Shown here piece by piece: positions 26,026-35,732 of a DNA stretch of 48,596 nucleotides. Position 1 is the stretch's first letter, and each line of letters starts with the position of its first letter. Origin of the DNA: Aequorivita viscosa (lineage in GTDB: Bacteria > Bacteroidota > Bacteroidia > Flavobacteriales > Flavobacteriaceae); NCBI RefSeq assembly GCF_900106795.1, contig NZ_FNNS01000025.1:3771-52366 (forward strand). The letters are read 5' to 3'. A program made the position numbers and the translations under genes. Under the pieces are notes generated by a model. The model made no database searches. It had not been told where the DNA came from and saw only the letters and a list, made by a program, of their open reading frames with translations.

Positions 26026-26060
26026 AAGCAAGGAGAGACATTTTCTCTCCTTGCTTTTTA
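26026..26060. terminator. Strong bidirectional terminator
   Basis: A perfect 13-bp stem (26026-26038 with 26044-26056), five-base loop and T-run on the plus strand; the reverse also begins with A-rich sequence. It ends the DUF6520 transcript and faces the end of the S9 peptidase gene (stop at 26074), so it can serve both converging operons. Confidence 0.9.
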
Positions 26061-26073
26061 TTTATAAAATCAA

Positions 26074-28599
26074 TTATTTACAATATTTATCGAACCAATC
26101 TTTTATGCTTTTAGATAGGTAATTTTTTTTGTCCATATTTACAATTACATGGGCTTCATTTTCCAAGAGCAATAATTTCGCGTTTTTCTTTAATCTTCGC
26201 AATGCCAAGTAAAATCGAATGCTTTCATTAAAATTAATGTGTAGGTCATTTTCACCCGACCAGAGTAATAAGGGAGTTGAGACATTTTCAATATTATGAA
26301 ATGGAGAGTTATTGAGGTACTTATTCTTTATTTTAAAGTAAGAGCTGCCCATTCGCATTTGATAATCTTCAAATCTGAACATTTCTTCCTGCCCAGTGTT
26401 CCAATTAATTGTATGATAAAAAGTAACCATATCTGTAACTGCTGCGCCGGCTACAGCGGCTGCAAACCTATCGGTTTGGGTGATAATAAAAGCCGTTTCA
26501 TATCCTCCGAATGAATGCCCTATAATACCGATTTTCTCCCTATCTATATTTTCTTTCCATATAGCAAAATCTACACTTTCATTGACGTATTCATTAGCAG
26601 ATACTCCCACATTACCAATTTCATAACTGATGTCTGGCATTAGCACAAAATAGCCGTCTAAGGCATAATGAGCTGGATTAAATCCAGATCCTGAGAGCCA
26701 TGAAATTGGAATAAACTCATGCATTCTTTCAGTTTGTTTTTCATAAATACTTACGATCATGGGATATGTTTTTGTAGGATCGTAATTTACTGGATAGATT
26801 AAGCAGACTTTAGAGCTCTCTCCATTTTTCATCGTAAAGGACAGCAATTCTGCTTTGCCCCAGTTTTTTCTAATTTGGTTTGCATTGGATTCGAATAGGG
26901 TTTGAAGGGTATTGTTAGGTCTGTTATAGAAAATAATTTTTGGAGGTAAGTCATACGCCTGAATTCTGAATGTAAAATAATCCAAGTTTTCATTCCATTT
27001 TATTTGATCAGCCAAGAAGGGTCCGAAAGTTAATTCTTTCAATTCTTTCTGAGGCTGCCAGAGAAAGTATCCAGAATTTCTATTTTCATCAGTCGCTTGA
27101 AGTAAAAATCCTCTCTGAAGATTTACAATATTTTGTTTTATGTTTTTAGAATTCCGAAAATCAATAAACAATCTATATTTTCTTTGAATTTCTCTTCCAT
27201 TGGTGAGTTTTTCCTTTCGATTACCATCAAGGCTTAACTTCCATACGTCAAATTCATCACATACCAAAATAGAATTTTCACCCTCAACCCATTTTATTCT
27301 TTTTGAAAAAGGAATTTTTTTATCGACCCGGTCGTTGTCAATATCAAGAAAGGATAGACCGATACTTTTTGAGAGATTTATGGATTTTTGACTTGTAACG
27401 TTATAAACCCACCAATCGTTTTTTTTGAAGAACACAATATTGTTTCCACTTGGATCAATAAATACTTCATTTGGTTTTTGTTTTTCTAGAAGTAATTTAC
27501 TCTCATCTGTGTTCAGATTATGTAGGTATAAATCAACATCTACGACATACTTGTATTGTGGTTCATAGGCGAGTTCGTCATATTTTAGAATATAATCATT
27601 ATTTATTTTAATAACCTGGGTTTGAATAGTATCGGTTATTTGGCTATTTCTATTTGTACTTGAATTCCAAACCCAGGATATTGGTGGTGGTTCTAGTAAG
27701 TTGTTTATTTTTCTCATTGGATAAATCAGTTTGTCGCTGGTCTTCCAGACTTGCACTCCATTTGGTATTATTGACTCACTGGAATTGGTAGGAGGAGTAC
27801 ATTTGAAATATACCAAGTCGCCATTAGGAGATATATCCAAAGAGTTATCTTCTATTAATTGGTTCTGGAGTGCAGTAAAAGAATCCAGTTTGATTTTCTT
27901 ATTTTTAAAACCAGAGAAATGTAAGATCTTTTGAGCATTAGAAGAATCACTTATCTTACTTTCCAAAACAACCAAATGAGAGCCATCCTCACTCCATACA
28001 AGGTTAATATATTGACACCCCTTATTCTCTCTAATAGAATTAAGGGAATAGGTGTTAAGGTTCAGGATGTTTACGGAAAACTCACCTCTATTTTTCATGA
28101 CGAGGGCAATTTCATTTTTAATAGGATTTATTTGAAATTCTATGACCTGTGGAATTGAAATTTCAGTACCCAATCCGAGATGTTTAATAAGTAGATTCGG
28201 TGCTTCCTTACCTCTTTGGGTAAGAATCAAGAATCGGTCATCTGTTGAAAAACTACGATTTTGAATGTTATCAAGAATGGTTTTCGAATCTTTTAATAAA
28301 TCTATGATTTGTAGCTGATAATTGCCTATAAATGCTGTAAAGAATCTACTATTATCAGAAAAAAGACCTTCTTTCCCATTTGGTATTTTATATTCCTTAT
28401 CACCTGAAATTTCTTTAATGGTTAAGGTGTCCAGAGCAGTTTTATATTCCGAATGATAAAAATACCATTGACCATCATTTGATATCTCTCCATTATAAAT
28501 ATATTCCCAAGTACCATAGTCTGATGTGTTTAATAAATTTTGAGAAGATGCCATTTGGAAGATGAGATTTATAATAATTACTAGTTTTATTTTCATCAT
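26074..28599 (-). CDS. S9 family (prolyl oligopeptidase-type) peptidase
   Basis: An 841-residue exported serine peptidase. A signal peptide covers about residues 1-19 (MMKIKLVIIINLIFQMASS). Residues 30-600 form the beta-propeller of the S9 family. The alpha/beta-hydrolase domain holds the triad: S696 in GHSFGGY, D785 in SGENDLH, and H817 in ENEAHV. Such enzymes cut peptides rather than folded proteins, because the propeller gates access. It is the last gene of the susC-susD operon (11 bases after susD), so its probable job is to trim peptides imported by that pair, in the periplasm or at the surface. Confidence 0.93.
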   Translation of the reverse strand: MMKIKLVIIINLIFQMASSQNLLNTSDYGTWEYIYNGEISNDGQWYFYHSEYKTALDTLTIKEISGDKEYKIPNGKEGLFSDNSRFFTAFIGNYQLQIIDLLKDSKTILDNIQNRSFSTDDRFLILTQRGKEAPNLLIKHLGLGTEISIPQVIEFQINPIKNEIALVMKNRGEFSVNILNLNTYSLNSIRENKGCQYINLVWSEDGSHLVVLESKISDSSNAQKILHFSGFKNKKIKLDSFTALQNQLIEDNSLDISPNGDLVYFKCTPPTNSSESIIPNGVQVWKTSDKLIYPMRKINNLLEPPPISWVWNSSTNRNSQITDTIQTQVIKINNDYILKYDELAYEPQYKYVVDVDLYLHNLNTDESKLLLEKQKPNEVFIDPSGNNIVFFKKNDWWVYNVTSQKSINLSKSIGLSFLDIDNDRVDKKIPFSKRIKWVEGENSILVCDEFDVWKLSLDGNRKEKLTNGREIQRKYRLFIDFRNSKNIKQNIVNLQRGFLLQATDENRNSGYFLWQPQKELKELTFGPFLADQIKWNENLDYFTFRIQAYDLPPKIIFYNRPNNTLQTLFESNANQIRKNWGKAELLSFTMKNGESSKVCLIYPVNYDPTKTYPMIVSIYEKQTERMHEFIPISWLSGSGFNPAHYALDGYFVLMPDISYEIGNVGVSANEYVNESVDFAIWKENIDREKIGIIGHSFGGYETAFIITQTDRFAAAVAGAAVTDMVTFYHTINWNTGQEEMFRFEDYQMRMGSSYFKIKNKYLNNSPFHNIENVSTPLLLWSGENDLHINFNESIRFYLALRRLKKNAKLLLLENEAHVIVNMDKKNYLSKSIKDWFDKYCK

Positions 28600-28610
28600 T
28601 GTTAAATGTC

Positions 28611-30014
28611 TTAGTAACCGGGATTTTGTGGATTTAGGTTAGGATTTAGCGTTAGTTCGGATTCAGGTATAGGCAAAAGAACATCGGTGTTTCGCCATCC
28701 TGATTTTATTGGAGAGAGTACTTCGTCAGCTTTTCCAGTTCTTCGCAGATCAAACCATCGATGTCCGAATTCGGTAAAAAGTTCGACTTTCCTTTCCTTT
28801 ATCACAGCTTCTTTTAGTTGTTGGGATGTAGTTGCTTGCGTATTTTGAAGACCTGCTCGGTTACGAATCTTGTTGAGGTCAAGCTGAGCTCCAGAGATAT
28901 CACCAAGCATTGCCCGTGCTTCAGCACGGATAAGGAACTGTTCTTCAAGTCTAAAGACAATAGAATATTCTGCACTTGCGGTTGTGTAATCATTTTGCTT
29001 ATATTTATAAGGGAAATACCAAATTTCAGATCCATCTGAAACTTCGCCTATCCAATTTATTCGTCGGAGGTCTCCCTGTTCCATTTGCAAAACCAATTCA
29101 GAATTAAGGGCAGTTAGGGGTGGGGGTGCGGAAGTGAAAATATAAATAGATCCTTCCAATGTATAATCGCCCTCATATTTGGGTCTAAATTGCCATATTG
29201 TCGAGGAACTTTCCTTTAAAAAGACCTTATTTAAATCGGGTTCTATTGCAAAATAGGAGGAGTTGTTTATCACATTACTACTTTCCAAGGCTGCGTTATT
29301 CCAATCTTGACGATATAAGTATACTCTAGAAAGTAGAGAAGAAATTACCATTTTGTTGGGACGTACCCTGTCAGATGATATATATTCGTTACCTAAAAGG
29401 TTTTTAGCTTCGGTGAGATCTGTAATAATATTTTCATATACTTTATTGGAAGGTAGTCTTCGTACTTTGGAGTTTTCTATATAATTGGTTGTAGAGATGT
29501 ATGGAATGTCGCCAAAATAATTAACTAAATAGAAATGGCAAAGGCCTCTAACGAACAGCGCTTCACCTCGAAGTTGATTTTTAAGTTCTTGAGGTAGCTC
29601 TGTAGATGCTTCAATTCCTTCCAATATACCGTTAGTGGCGAAGATGATATTATAAGGGACTTCCCACACTGATTTTAAACTGTTGTTTGAAGGCAAAATT
29701 TGATGGAGGTAAAAGGATTCAAGGGGAGACCCAGGATCAGAATAATAATCCAATTCGTCTGCATATAATCCCATAATAAAACCGGCACCTGAGTAACCTC
29801 CGCTAAGAAAGCTATCATCTCTCAATTTTCCATACAGGCTTGTTACTGCGGCAATAGCGGTATTCTTGTCATTAAATACATATTCATTTTCGATTTGGCC
29901 TAAGGGAGTTTCTGGTTCCAGAAAATCTTCACATCCCCATAATAAAAGACAAACCATAATTATATGGATAAATCGATATTTAAGTATTCTGGTATAAATT
30001 ATCTGTAGTTTCAT
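28611..30014 (-). CDS. SusD/RagB family substrate-binding lipoprotein
   Basis: A 467-residue SusD/RagB protein. The signal sequence ends in the lipobox LLLWGC (cysteine at about residue 28). The TPR-like helical core shows family blocks such as FNDKNTAIAAVTSLYG, GEALFVRGLCHFYLVNYFGDIPY and, near the end, FTEFGHRWFDLRRTGK and PNPQNPGY-like endings. It is the surface-exposed lid over the SusC channel, binding the substrate. It follows susC by 10 bases in an operon. With a peptidase behind it and no carbohydrate enzymes, it is more like RagB (peptides) than a glycan SusD. Confidence 0.95.
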   Translation of the reverse strand: MKLQIIYTRILKYRFIHIIMVCLLLWGCEDFLEPETPLGQIENEYVFNDKNTAIAAVTSLYGKLRDDSFLSGGYSGAGFIMGLYADELDYYSDPGSPLESFYLHQILPSNNSLKSVWEVPYNIIFATNGILEGIEASTELPQELKNQLRGEALFVRGLCHFYLVNYFGDIPYISTTNYIENSKVRRLPSNKVYENIITDLTEAKNLLGNEYISSDRVRPNKMVISSLLSRVYLYRQDWNNAALESSNVINNSSYFAIEPDLNKVFLKESSSTIWQFRPKYEGDYTLEGSIYIFTSAPPPLTALNSELVLQMEQGDLRRINWIGEVSDGSEIWYFPYKYKQNDYTTASAEYSIVFRLEEQFLIRAEARAMLGDISGAQLDLNKIRNRAGLQNTQATTSQQLKEAVIKERKVELFTEFGHRWFDLRRTGKADEVLSPIKSGWRNTDVLLPIPESELTLNPNLNPQNPGY

Positions 30015-30024
30015 AATATTGGAT

Positions 30025-33000
30025 TTAAAATTGGAGTTGTAGATTTAATGAAATCCTTCTTAAAGAGGGAATGAGTCCCATTATTTGTTCTGGATCACCA
30101 CCTATATACTTTGTGAAGGTTAGAAGGTTTTGGCCTCTTAAGGAGATTTTGCAAGAAGTATTTGGTAATTTATCGAGTGGTAATGTGTAGGAAAGATCCA
30201 AAGATTTAAGTCGGATAAATGAGGCATCGGAAACAGCTGCATCACTTTGACTGAATCGAGAATATGCTAGATAGGCATCAAAATTATCTCCCGTACTAAA
30301 CTGTTGCATATACGAGTTGTCTCCGGGAAGTTGCCATCTGTCTAAAACCTCGATTGGTTGATTGACCATTGTTCCTGGAGAATTACTATAGTAAAATTGG
30401 TTGGTCGCATTTTTTTTCACGAATTGGAAAAGAAAATCCAAGCCCCAACTCTTATATTGAAAACTGTTTGAAATACCCCCGTAAAATTTGGGGGAGAGAT
30501 CTGCGATATATTGGCGATCTTCAGGACTTGTGATTTCTCCATCTCCATTAAAATCTTCAAAAGTGAATAATCCTGTTTCGGGATCGACACCATTTAGTTT
30601 ATAGAGTTTTCTACTAGATAGAGATTCGCCAATAACAAATCGGTTGGCATAGGGTGAGCCTTCCAGCCCAGGAAACTCTATCAAGGTATTTTTAGGAGCT
30701 GTAAAGTTGAACCCAACATTCCACGAGAATGATTGGTCTCGAATTACAGCAGCTTCCAATTCCACTTCAAATCCTTTGTTTTCCACTACAGCATCAAGAT
30801 TTGCCAAAATTGAAGTAAAACCGGTTGTTGCAGGTAGGGCATATTGAATAAGTTGATTGGAGGAGCGATTTCGATAATATGCCATGTTTAGCGATATCCG
30901 ATTTTTCCAGAATCCAAGTTCAAGTGCTGCCTCTGCTTTTTTAGTCTCTTCCCATTTAAAATTAGGGTTAAATAGTCGAGAAGGTTCAAGACCTATATTG
31001 CCATCATACGCGTATTCGCCAAGGGAATAGGACTGTAAGTATTGATAATCACCTATTTGGTCATTTCCGGTAATTCCATAACTTGCTCTTAATTTCCCTA
31101 AGCTAAGCCAGGGAATAGAAAGTTCTTCAGAGAATAGCCAAGCAGCGCCTAATGCCCCGAAATTTCCATATTTATTTCCAGGACCAAAGCGGCTGGAACC
31201 TTCTCTTCTTCCAGTTAGATTTATAAAAATCTTATCATAGAGACTTAGGTTAAGCCTTGAAAAAAAGGATTGGTAACTGTAGACCGATTCTTCTTCATTG
31301 AGAATATACAATGAGGTAGCGGATTGAAGATTTTCTATAAAGGAGTTATTTGGAAAACCGCTACCTAAAATTGAGATATTTTCTGAAGAGTTTTTTTGAT
31401 ATGTTGCTCCTAGGAGTGCATTAATTTTAAAAACATCAAAAGAATGTTTCCATTCTAACTGTGGCTCTAAAATATAATGATTTGCATTGGCATTATTTTT
31501 AAATAGAGAAGATGAACTACTGTCGTAACCGAATGCAGGGTCAAAGATGGTGTTTGGTTTTGTATTGAGCTCTTCCAAGCGATTTATTCCATATCCTAAA
31601 TTTACTTTAGCTTCTAAATTGGGTATGAATTTGTAGGATAGTACTGCGTTTGATAATAATGTATGGATATTATTTTTATAGATAGATTGAAGTGAGGCTA
31701 AAGGGTTTGTCCAAGTACTGTTTTCCCAATTTAACTGTCCATTTTCATCATAGAGAGCGGGAGCGTTTGGAGAAAGTAAAAGTGCTTGAGAAGAAAGATC
31801 TACTTTTGGAAGTAGATTGTCTTCAATAGTGTACCCGGCATTAAAGAGTAAATTGAAACGGTTGTCTTTACTTTTATGGTTTAAGTTGGAAGTTATATTG
31901 AGCCGGTTGTAGTTAAAATTGCCAGGAAAAACGGTAGTTTCCTTCTGATAATTTCCGGAAAGAAGAAATTGGGTCTGTGGACTACCGCCAGAAATAGTTG
32001 CTTGTATGCTTTGGCTTTTGGCAGTACGTCCAATAAGTTCTTTTTGCCAATCAGTATATCTATTTGGATCCCAAGTACCATTGATGTCGTATGCTGTTTC
32101 TGGATATTCTGTTATACCGTCATTTGCGAAAGCTTCCCGACGCATGTTTAAATATTCTTGGGTATTAAGCAAATTCACTTTACGAGTTATTGAGGCAATA
32201 CTAGTGCTGCTACTTATTGTAAATCTGGTTTTTCCTTCTTTTCCTTTTTTGGTGGTGATGATTATCACGCCGTTTGAACCTCGCGAACCATAAATTGCTG
32301 TGGCATCTGCATCTTTGAGTACCTCCATACTCTCAATATTGGTCGGATTGATGGCATTTAGAGGACTGATATTGGACTTATAGATAATCTCTGCTGAAAC
32401 AGTGTTACTTGACAATGATCGAGAATCATAGGGAACCCCGTCGATAATATATAGTGGCTCATTACCTGCATTTATACTATTAATGCCACGAATGCGAACA
32501 TTAAAACCGCTTCCAGGTACACCTGAGGTTTCCATTATATCTACTCCCGACATTCTCCCTTGTAAGGCAGCTAGGGGATTGTTGACGGGTTGTTTTTCAA
32601 TTTCAGCAGCGGAAATTGTACTTATGTTTCCCGTTCGTTCTTTGTTTTTAACGCTGTAATAACCAGCATTTATTACCACTTGGTCAAGCGAAGTGGCATC
32701 TGGTTGCATTACCACATTTATGATAGTTTTATTTTCCACAGCTATTTCTTGATTTTTGTAGCCCATATAGGTAAAAACCAAAGTATCGGAAGGATGTGCG
32801 ATTATTGAATACTTTCCTTCGAGGTCGCTTTGCACACCTTTGGTTGTGTTTTTGATTACTATGTTTACGCCGGTCATCCCCATACCCAGGGAGTCTGTTA
32901 CGACCCCCTTTATGTTGCCCTGTGGAAAGGCGTTGCTAATTCGGCGGGTAATGGTTATGTGATTGTCCTTTGTTGTGATAATGGTGTAATCTGCCAGGGG

Positions 33001-33306
33001 AAGGCATTGTTTTAAGAGCTCATTTACCTTAATGATGCCTTTTTTTAGCTCTATTTTGGGCAACCCTTTAAAAATATCTGATTGGTAGATAAACGTACAT
33101 TCTGTCTGTTTGCCAATTATTTCAAAGACTTCAAAGATGGTAACTTTCCTATCCTGTTCAATCGTAATTTTGGGGTTTTGAGAAGTCAGGGGATTTGGTG
33201 AGAAGCCAAAGATGGTTGTACAACTTAAGAGCAGTAGGGTTCTCGCGATAATTTTCGGTAGGTGGCTTGCTTTAATTGCAAGCACCTTTATTAATTTAAT
33301 TTTCAT
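30025..33306 (-). CDS. SusC/RagA family TonB-dependent outer-membrane transporter with STN domain
   Basis: A 1093-residue transporter. After a signal peptide (about residues 1-43), an STN domain (about 47-125) is followed by a carboxypeptidase-D-like domain (GVVTDSLGMGMTGVNIVIKNTTKGVQSD, about 133-205), the plug (AEIEKQPVNNPLAALQGRMSGV, VRIRGINSINAGNEPLYIIDGVPYD, GSRGSNGVIIITTKKGK) and the 22-strand barrel, ending on an aromatic residue. The STN domain is the part of FecA-type transporters that signals to an anti-sigma factor. This agrees with fecR and an ECF sigma gene just upstream. It imports with SusD at the cost of TonB energy. Confidence 0.96.
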   Translation of the reverse strand: MKIKLIKVLAIKASHLPKIIARTLLLLSCTTIFGFSPNPLTSQNPKITIEQDRKVTIFEVFEIIGKQTECTFIYQSDIFKGLPKIELKKGIIKVNELLKQCLPLADYTIITTKDNHITITRRISNAFPQGNIKGVVTDSLGMGMTGVNIVIKNTTKGVQSDLEGKYSIIAHPSDTLVFTYMGYKNQEIAVENKTIINVVMQPDATSLDQVVINAGYYSVKNKERTGNISTISAAEIEKQPVNNPLAALQGRMSGVDIMETSGVPGSGFNVRIRGINSINAGNEPLYIIDGVPYDSRSLSSNTVSAEIIYKSNISPLNAINPTNIESMEVLKDADATAIYGSRGSNGVIIITTKKGKEGKTRFTISSSTSIASITRKVNLLNTQEYLNMRREAFANDGITEYPETAYDINGTWDPNRYTDWQKELIGRTAKSQSIQATISGGSPQTQFLLSGNYQKETTVFPGNFNYNRLNITSNLNHKSKDNRFNLLFNAGYTIEDNLLPKVDLSSQALLLSPNAPALYDENGQLNWENSTWTNPLASLQSIYKNNIHTLLSNAVLSYKFIPNLEAKVNLGYGINRLEELNTKPNTIFDPAFGYDSSSSSLFKNNANANHYILEPQLEWKHSFDVFKINALLGATYQKNSSENISILGSGFPNNSFIENLQSATSLYILNEEESVYSYQSFFSRLNLSLYDKIFINLTGRREGSSRFGPGNKYGNFGALGAAWLFSEELSIPWLSLGKLRASYGITGNDQIGDYQYLQSYSLGEYAYDGNIGLEPSRLFNPNFKWEETKKAEAALELGFWKNRISLNMAYYRNRSSNQLIQYALPATTGFTSILANLDAVVENKGFEVELEAAVIRDQSFSWNVGFNFTAPKNTLIEFPGLEGSPYANRFVIGESLSSRKLYKLNGVDPETGLFTFEDFNGDGEITSPEDRQYIADLSPKFYGGISNSFQYKSWGLDFLFQFVKKNATNQFYYSNSPGTMVNQPIEVLDRWQLPGDNSYMQQFSTGDNFDAYLAYSRFSQSDAAVSDASFIRLKSLDLSYTLPLDKLPNTSCKISLRGQNLLTFTKYIGGDPEQIMGLIPSLRRISLNLQLQF

Positions 33307-33391
33307 AAATTTGTGAATTGATTGGTTAATATTCCAATTATTATGGGAGTTGAGTTTTTTACTTTCCAGGTAGTGGCTCTTCTCCCTTTTT

Positions 33392-34555
33392 TTATCTAAT
33401 GGTAACGGTGTTGTTTTTTATCTCATAGGCGTCTATACTGTTAGTGTTTTTGATTCCGTTCAATATTGCTTCAATTGTTTGCTTTTTACTTAATAGGCCG
33501 CTGAATTTTACCTTTTCCAACTCGGAGGAGTGGAAGGAAATCTGTACGTCATACCATCTGGCCAAGACTTGCATAATCTCTTTAAGTGGTTTGTCCTTAA
33601 AATAGAAATATCCCCTAATCCATGCGGTGTCGTAATTTACATCGACCTGATATTTTGACAATTGGCCTGAGCTTAAGTCCAAAACGGATTGCTCACTAGG
33701 ATTGAGATAAGCTTGTTTGCCATTTGCCATAATTTGTACCTTTCCCTCTACCAAGGTGGTATATATTTTTGCATCCTCTCCATAAGCCTTAAGGTTAAAT
33801 TCCGTACCAATTACTTCCACCTCCTGCTCTTGCGCAATAATCTTGAAGGCATCTCCTTGATGCTTGGTGCTAGGTGAAACATCCAAATAAACTTCTCCAT
33901 ATATTAGTTCTACGGTCCGGGTTTTTCCTGGCTGGAAAGCCACGGGGTATTTTATCTTTGTTTCGGCATTCAACCATATTTTGGTGCCATCGGCGAGTGT
34001 TAGTTGATATTGGCCGCCTCTTGGCACCGACAAATAATTAAAGACGGTATGTAATTGAGTATTGATCTGATTGTATTCCAACCTGTCGCCTTTGGTTTGG
34101 GCGATCTTGTTTTTGAAAGGAGTCTCAGGGCTTAATGCTACTTGTGTACCGTCTTCTAGGGTTAAGATAGCCTTATCTGTTCCTGGTTCAATGGCTACCT
34201 GCATTGAAGCTTCTTGCCTAGATTGTTGAATGTGGTTGTAGGTGAAATATGAGATAGAAAACAATAACAAGGCTATGGCGGCCACTCTATATAGCTTAGG
34301 CAGTAGGGTTCTTGTGGGTTTTCTTTTGGATTTTTGTAATCTGTTGGCCACTTTTTCCCAGTCGTTGTCAATATCTATTTCCGCTAGTTTGAGTTGTTGT
34401 TCCTGGATATTTTCCTCAGAGAGATTTTTCTCAATACGGTTTTTGGCTTCCTTACTTAGGAATTCAGCCTCATTAAGGGCTGCGGTTTTTTCTCCTTTGG
34501 AAAGGCTTTTGGCCAATTTGTTTGCCAGGGCAAATAGACGGTCGTGGATTGTCAT
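33392..34555 (-). CDS. FecR family anti-sigma factor
   Basis: A 387-residue FecR-like protein. A cytoplasmic N-terminal part (about 1-85) binds the sigma factor. One membrane helix (about 87-106, RVAAIALLLFSISYF) crosses the inner membrane. The periplasmic FecR domain follows (for example LTLEDGTQVALSPET, VPRGGQYQLTLADGTKIWLNAETKIKYP), and a DUF4974/STN-like domain ends the protein (LKEIMQVLARWYDVQISF). It senses substrate binding by SusC through the STN contact and controls the ECF sigma factor encoded upstream. susC begins 85 bases downstream. Confidence 0.95.
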   Translation of the reverse strand: MTIHDRLFALANKLAKSLSKGEKTAALNEAEFLSKEAKNRIEKNLSEENIQEQQLKLAEIDIDNDWEKVANRLQKSKRKPTRTLLPKLYRVAAIALLLFSISYFTYNHIQQSRQEASMQVAIEPGTDKAILTLEDGTQVALSPETPFKNKIAQTKGDRLEYNQINTQLHTVFNYLSVPRGGQYQLTLADGTKIWLNAETKIKYPVAFQPGKTRTVELIYGEVYLDVSPSTKHQGDAFKIIAQEQEVEVIGTEFNLKAYGEDAKIYTTLVEGKVQIMANGKQAYLNPSEQSVLDLSSGQLSKYQVDVNYDTAWIRGYFYFKDKPLKEIMQVLARWYDVQISFHSSELEKVKFSGLLSKKQTIEAILNGIKNTNSIDAYEIKNNTVTIR

Positions 34556-34629
34556 TGTGGTTTCTTTGTACCTCTATAACAATGGAAGGGAGAATGTGTC
34601 TAAAAAAATATTGGAAAAATTAATGAGGA

Positions 34630-34707
34630 GGTACGAAGTTCGAGGTACGTGGTACGAAGTTTTGATATACGAAGTTCGATGTACGAAGTTCGAGATACGA
34701 AGGCTGA
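34630..34707. repeat. Heptad repeat (NNNNCGA) in the fecR leader
   Basis: Ten or so 7-base units (GGTACGA and AGTTCGA alternating, one unit of eight) run from 34630 to 34707, in the gap between fecR and the sigma gene. Same period as the other heptad arrays, with a motif unlike theirs. They lie 75-150 bases upstream of the fecR start. Confidence 0.8.
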
Positions 34708-34923
34708 AAGAGTTGTTACCCTTCGAAATTGCGAATTGCGTTTACTATCAGCGCTTGTTTTTTACATCCTGTTGTGAGCCTACGGGAAGAAGAAGTGTAG
34801 GACGTGTCTATTATTGAACGTAAGTAATACTTTTCACTACTTAATAAACAAACTGAATAATAAGCGTCTAAAAATAAATTGGAAAAATTGAATTTGATTT
34901 CTTAGTGTTTGACCTAATTTATC

Positions 34924-34975
34924 AGTTTATTTTCTTCGTTTACCCCGTCCCTAAAGGGAGCGAAGAAAATAAACT
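34924..34975. repeat. Perfect 15-bp inverted repeat between sigma and fecR genes
   Basis: The arm at 34924-34938 is the exact reverse complement of 34961-34975. The 22-base middle holds a smaller CCCT/AGGG stem. On the minus strand it follows the sigma gene by about 70 bases. It lacks a good T-run, so it may be a processing or attenuation structure rather than a simple terminator. Confidence 0.6.
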
Positions 34976-35045
34976 TCATCCCTGTCAAGAACGTAACAGG
35001 CTGTTGATTAGTCAAATATATTAAGTTGGGCAATACATTGCGTAT

Positions 35046-35588
35046 TTATAAAAATGAAAGAAAATATTTTATAGGGGCCAATAGACCTTTAAGTTTTTGA
35101 TAGGCCAGGCTTTTTTGGGTCCTTACGGTACTGGGGGTGATGTTTAGTTCTTCGGCGATTTCGTTAGTGGTATAGTTGTTTAGTGAAAGGGAAATTACTT
35201 TAGCAGCTTTTTTTGGTAGGGTGTCTATGGCCTTATATAGTTGGGCATTGATTTCTGCCGAAACCAGTTCGGCGAAAAAATAATCCTCCGACTGTTGGAG
35301 TTCAATCTCTAAGGGAGCAGCATTGGCGATTGTTTTATAATGCTTGCTTTTTAAGTAGTTGAGGCAGTGGTTTTTGACGGTGGTATAAAAGTAGGCTTTG
35401 GTAGTGTTGGGGTTGGTAAATACTGGTTGCTTCTCCCATATTTTTATAAAAACCTCCTGGACGATATCTTTGGAAGTATCCATATCGTTGAGGTATTTAT
35501 TGGCGAATAGGCAAAGGGGCGGGTAGAGGGTCTCAAAAAGTGACTTGTACCCCTCCAAATTCTTTGGATGTGATAAATACCTAGGCAT
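35046..35588 (-). CDS. ECF RNA polymerase sigma factor (FecI-like)
   Basis: A 180-residue sigma-70 family ECF factor. Region 2 is LYPPLCLFANKYLNDMDTSK, leading to DIVQEVFIKIWEK; region 4 is LPKKAAKVISLSLNNYT, then NEIAEELNITPSTVRTQKSLAYQKL. The tendency to sit directly before fecR and an STN-type susC is the standard FecI/FecR plan in Bacteroidota. It is presumably released by FecR when substrate engages SusC, and then transcribes susC-susD-peptidase. The gene is 490 bases upstream of fecR, a larger gap than usual, filled by the heptad array and an inverted repeat. Confidence 0.94.
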   Translation of the reverse strand: MPRYLSHPKNLEGYKSLFETLYPPLCLFANKYLNDMDTSKDIVQEVFIKIWEKQPVFTNPNTTKAYFYTTVKNHCLNYLKSKHYKTIANAAPLEIELQQSEDYFFAELVSAEINAQLYKAIDTLPKKAAKVISLSLNNYTTNEIAEELNITPSTVRTQKSLAYQKLKGLLAPIKYFLSFL

Positions 35589-35732
35589 AGCATTGCGGTT
35601 TAAAGGGAATCATTTTCCCAGCGCTATCGGCACCGTTTTACCTTAAAAAAAAGCTGTTGAATCAAGCTAAACCTCAATAACTATTTGGTTTAATAACCCA
35701 TAGAAAAAAGCAGGCGCGGAACTCAACTTATT

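Noticed and set aside
34242-34817. 191-codon plus-strand frame opposite fecR
   Set aside because: Shadow of fecR and of the NNNNCGA heptad array; fecR on the other strand is certain.
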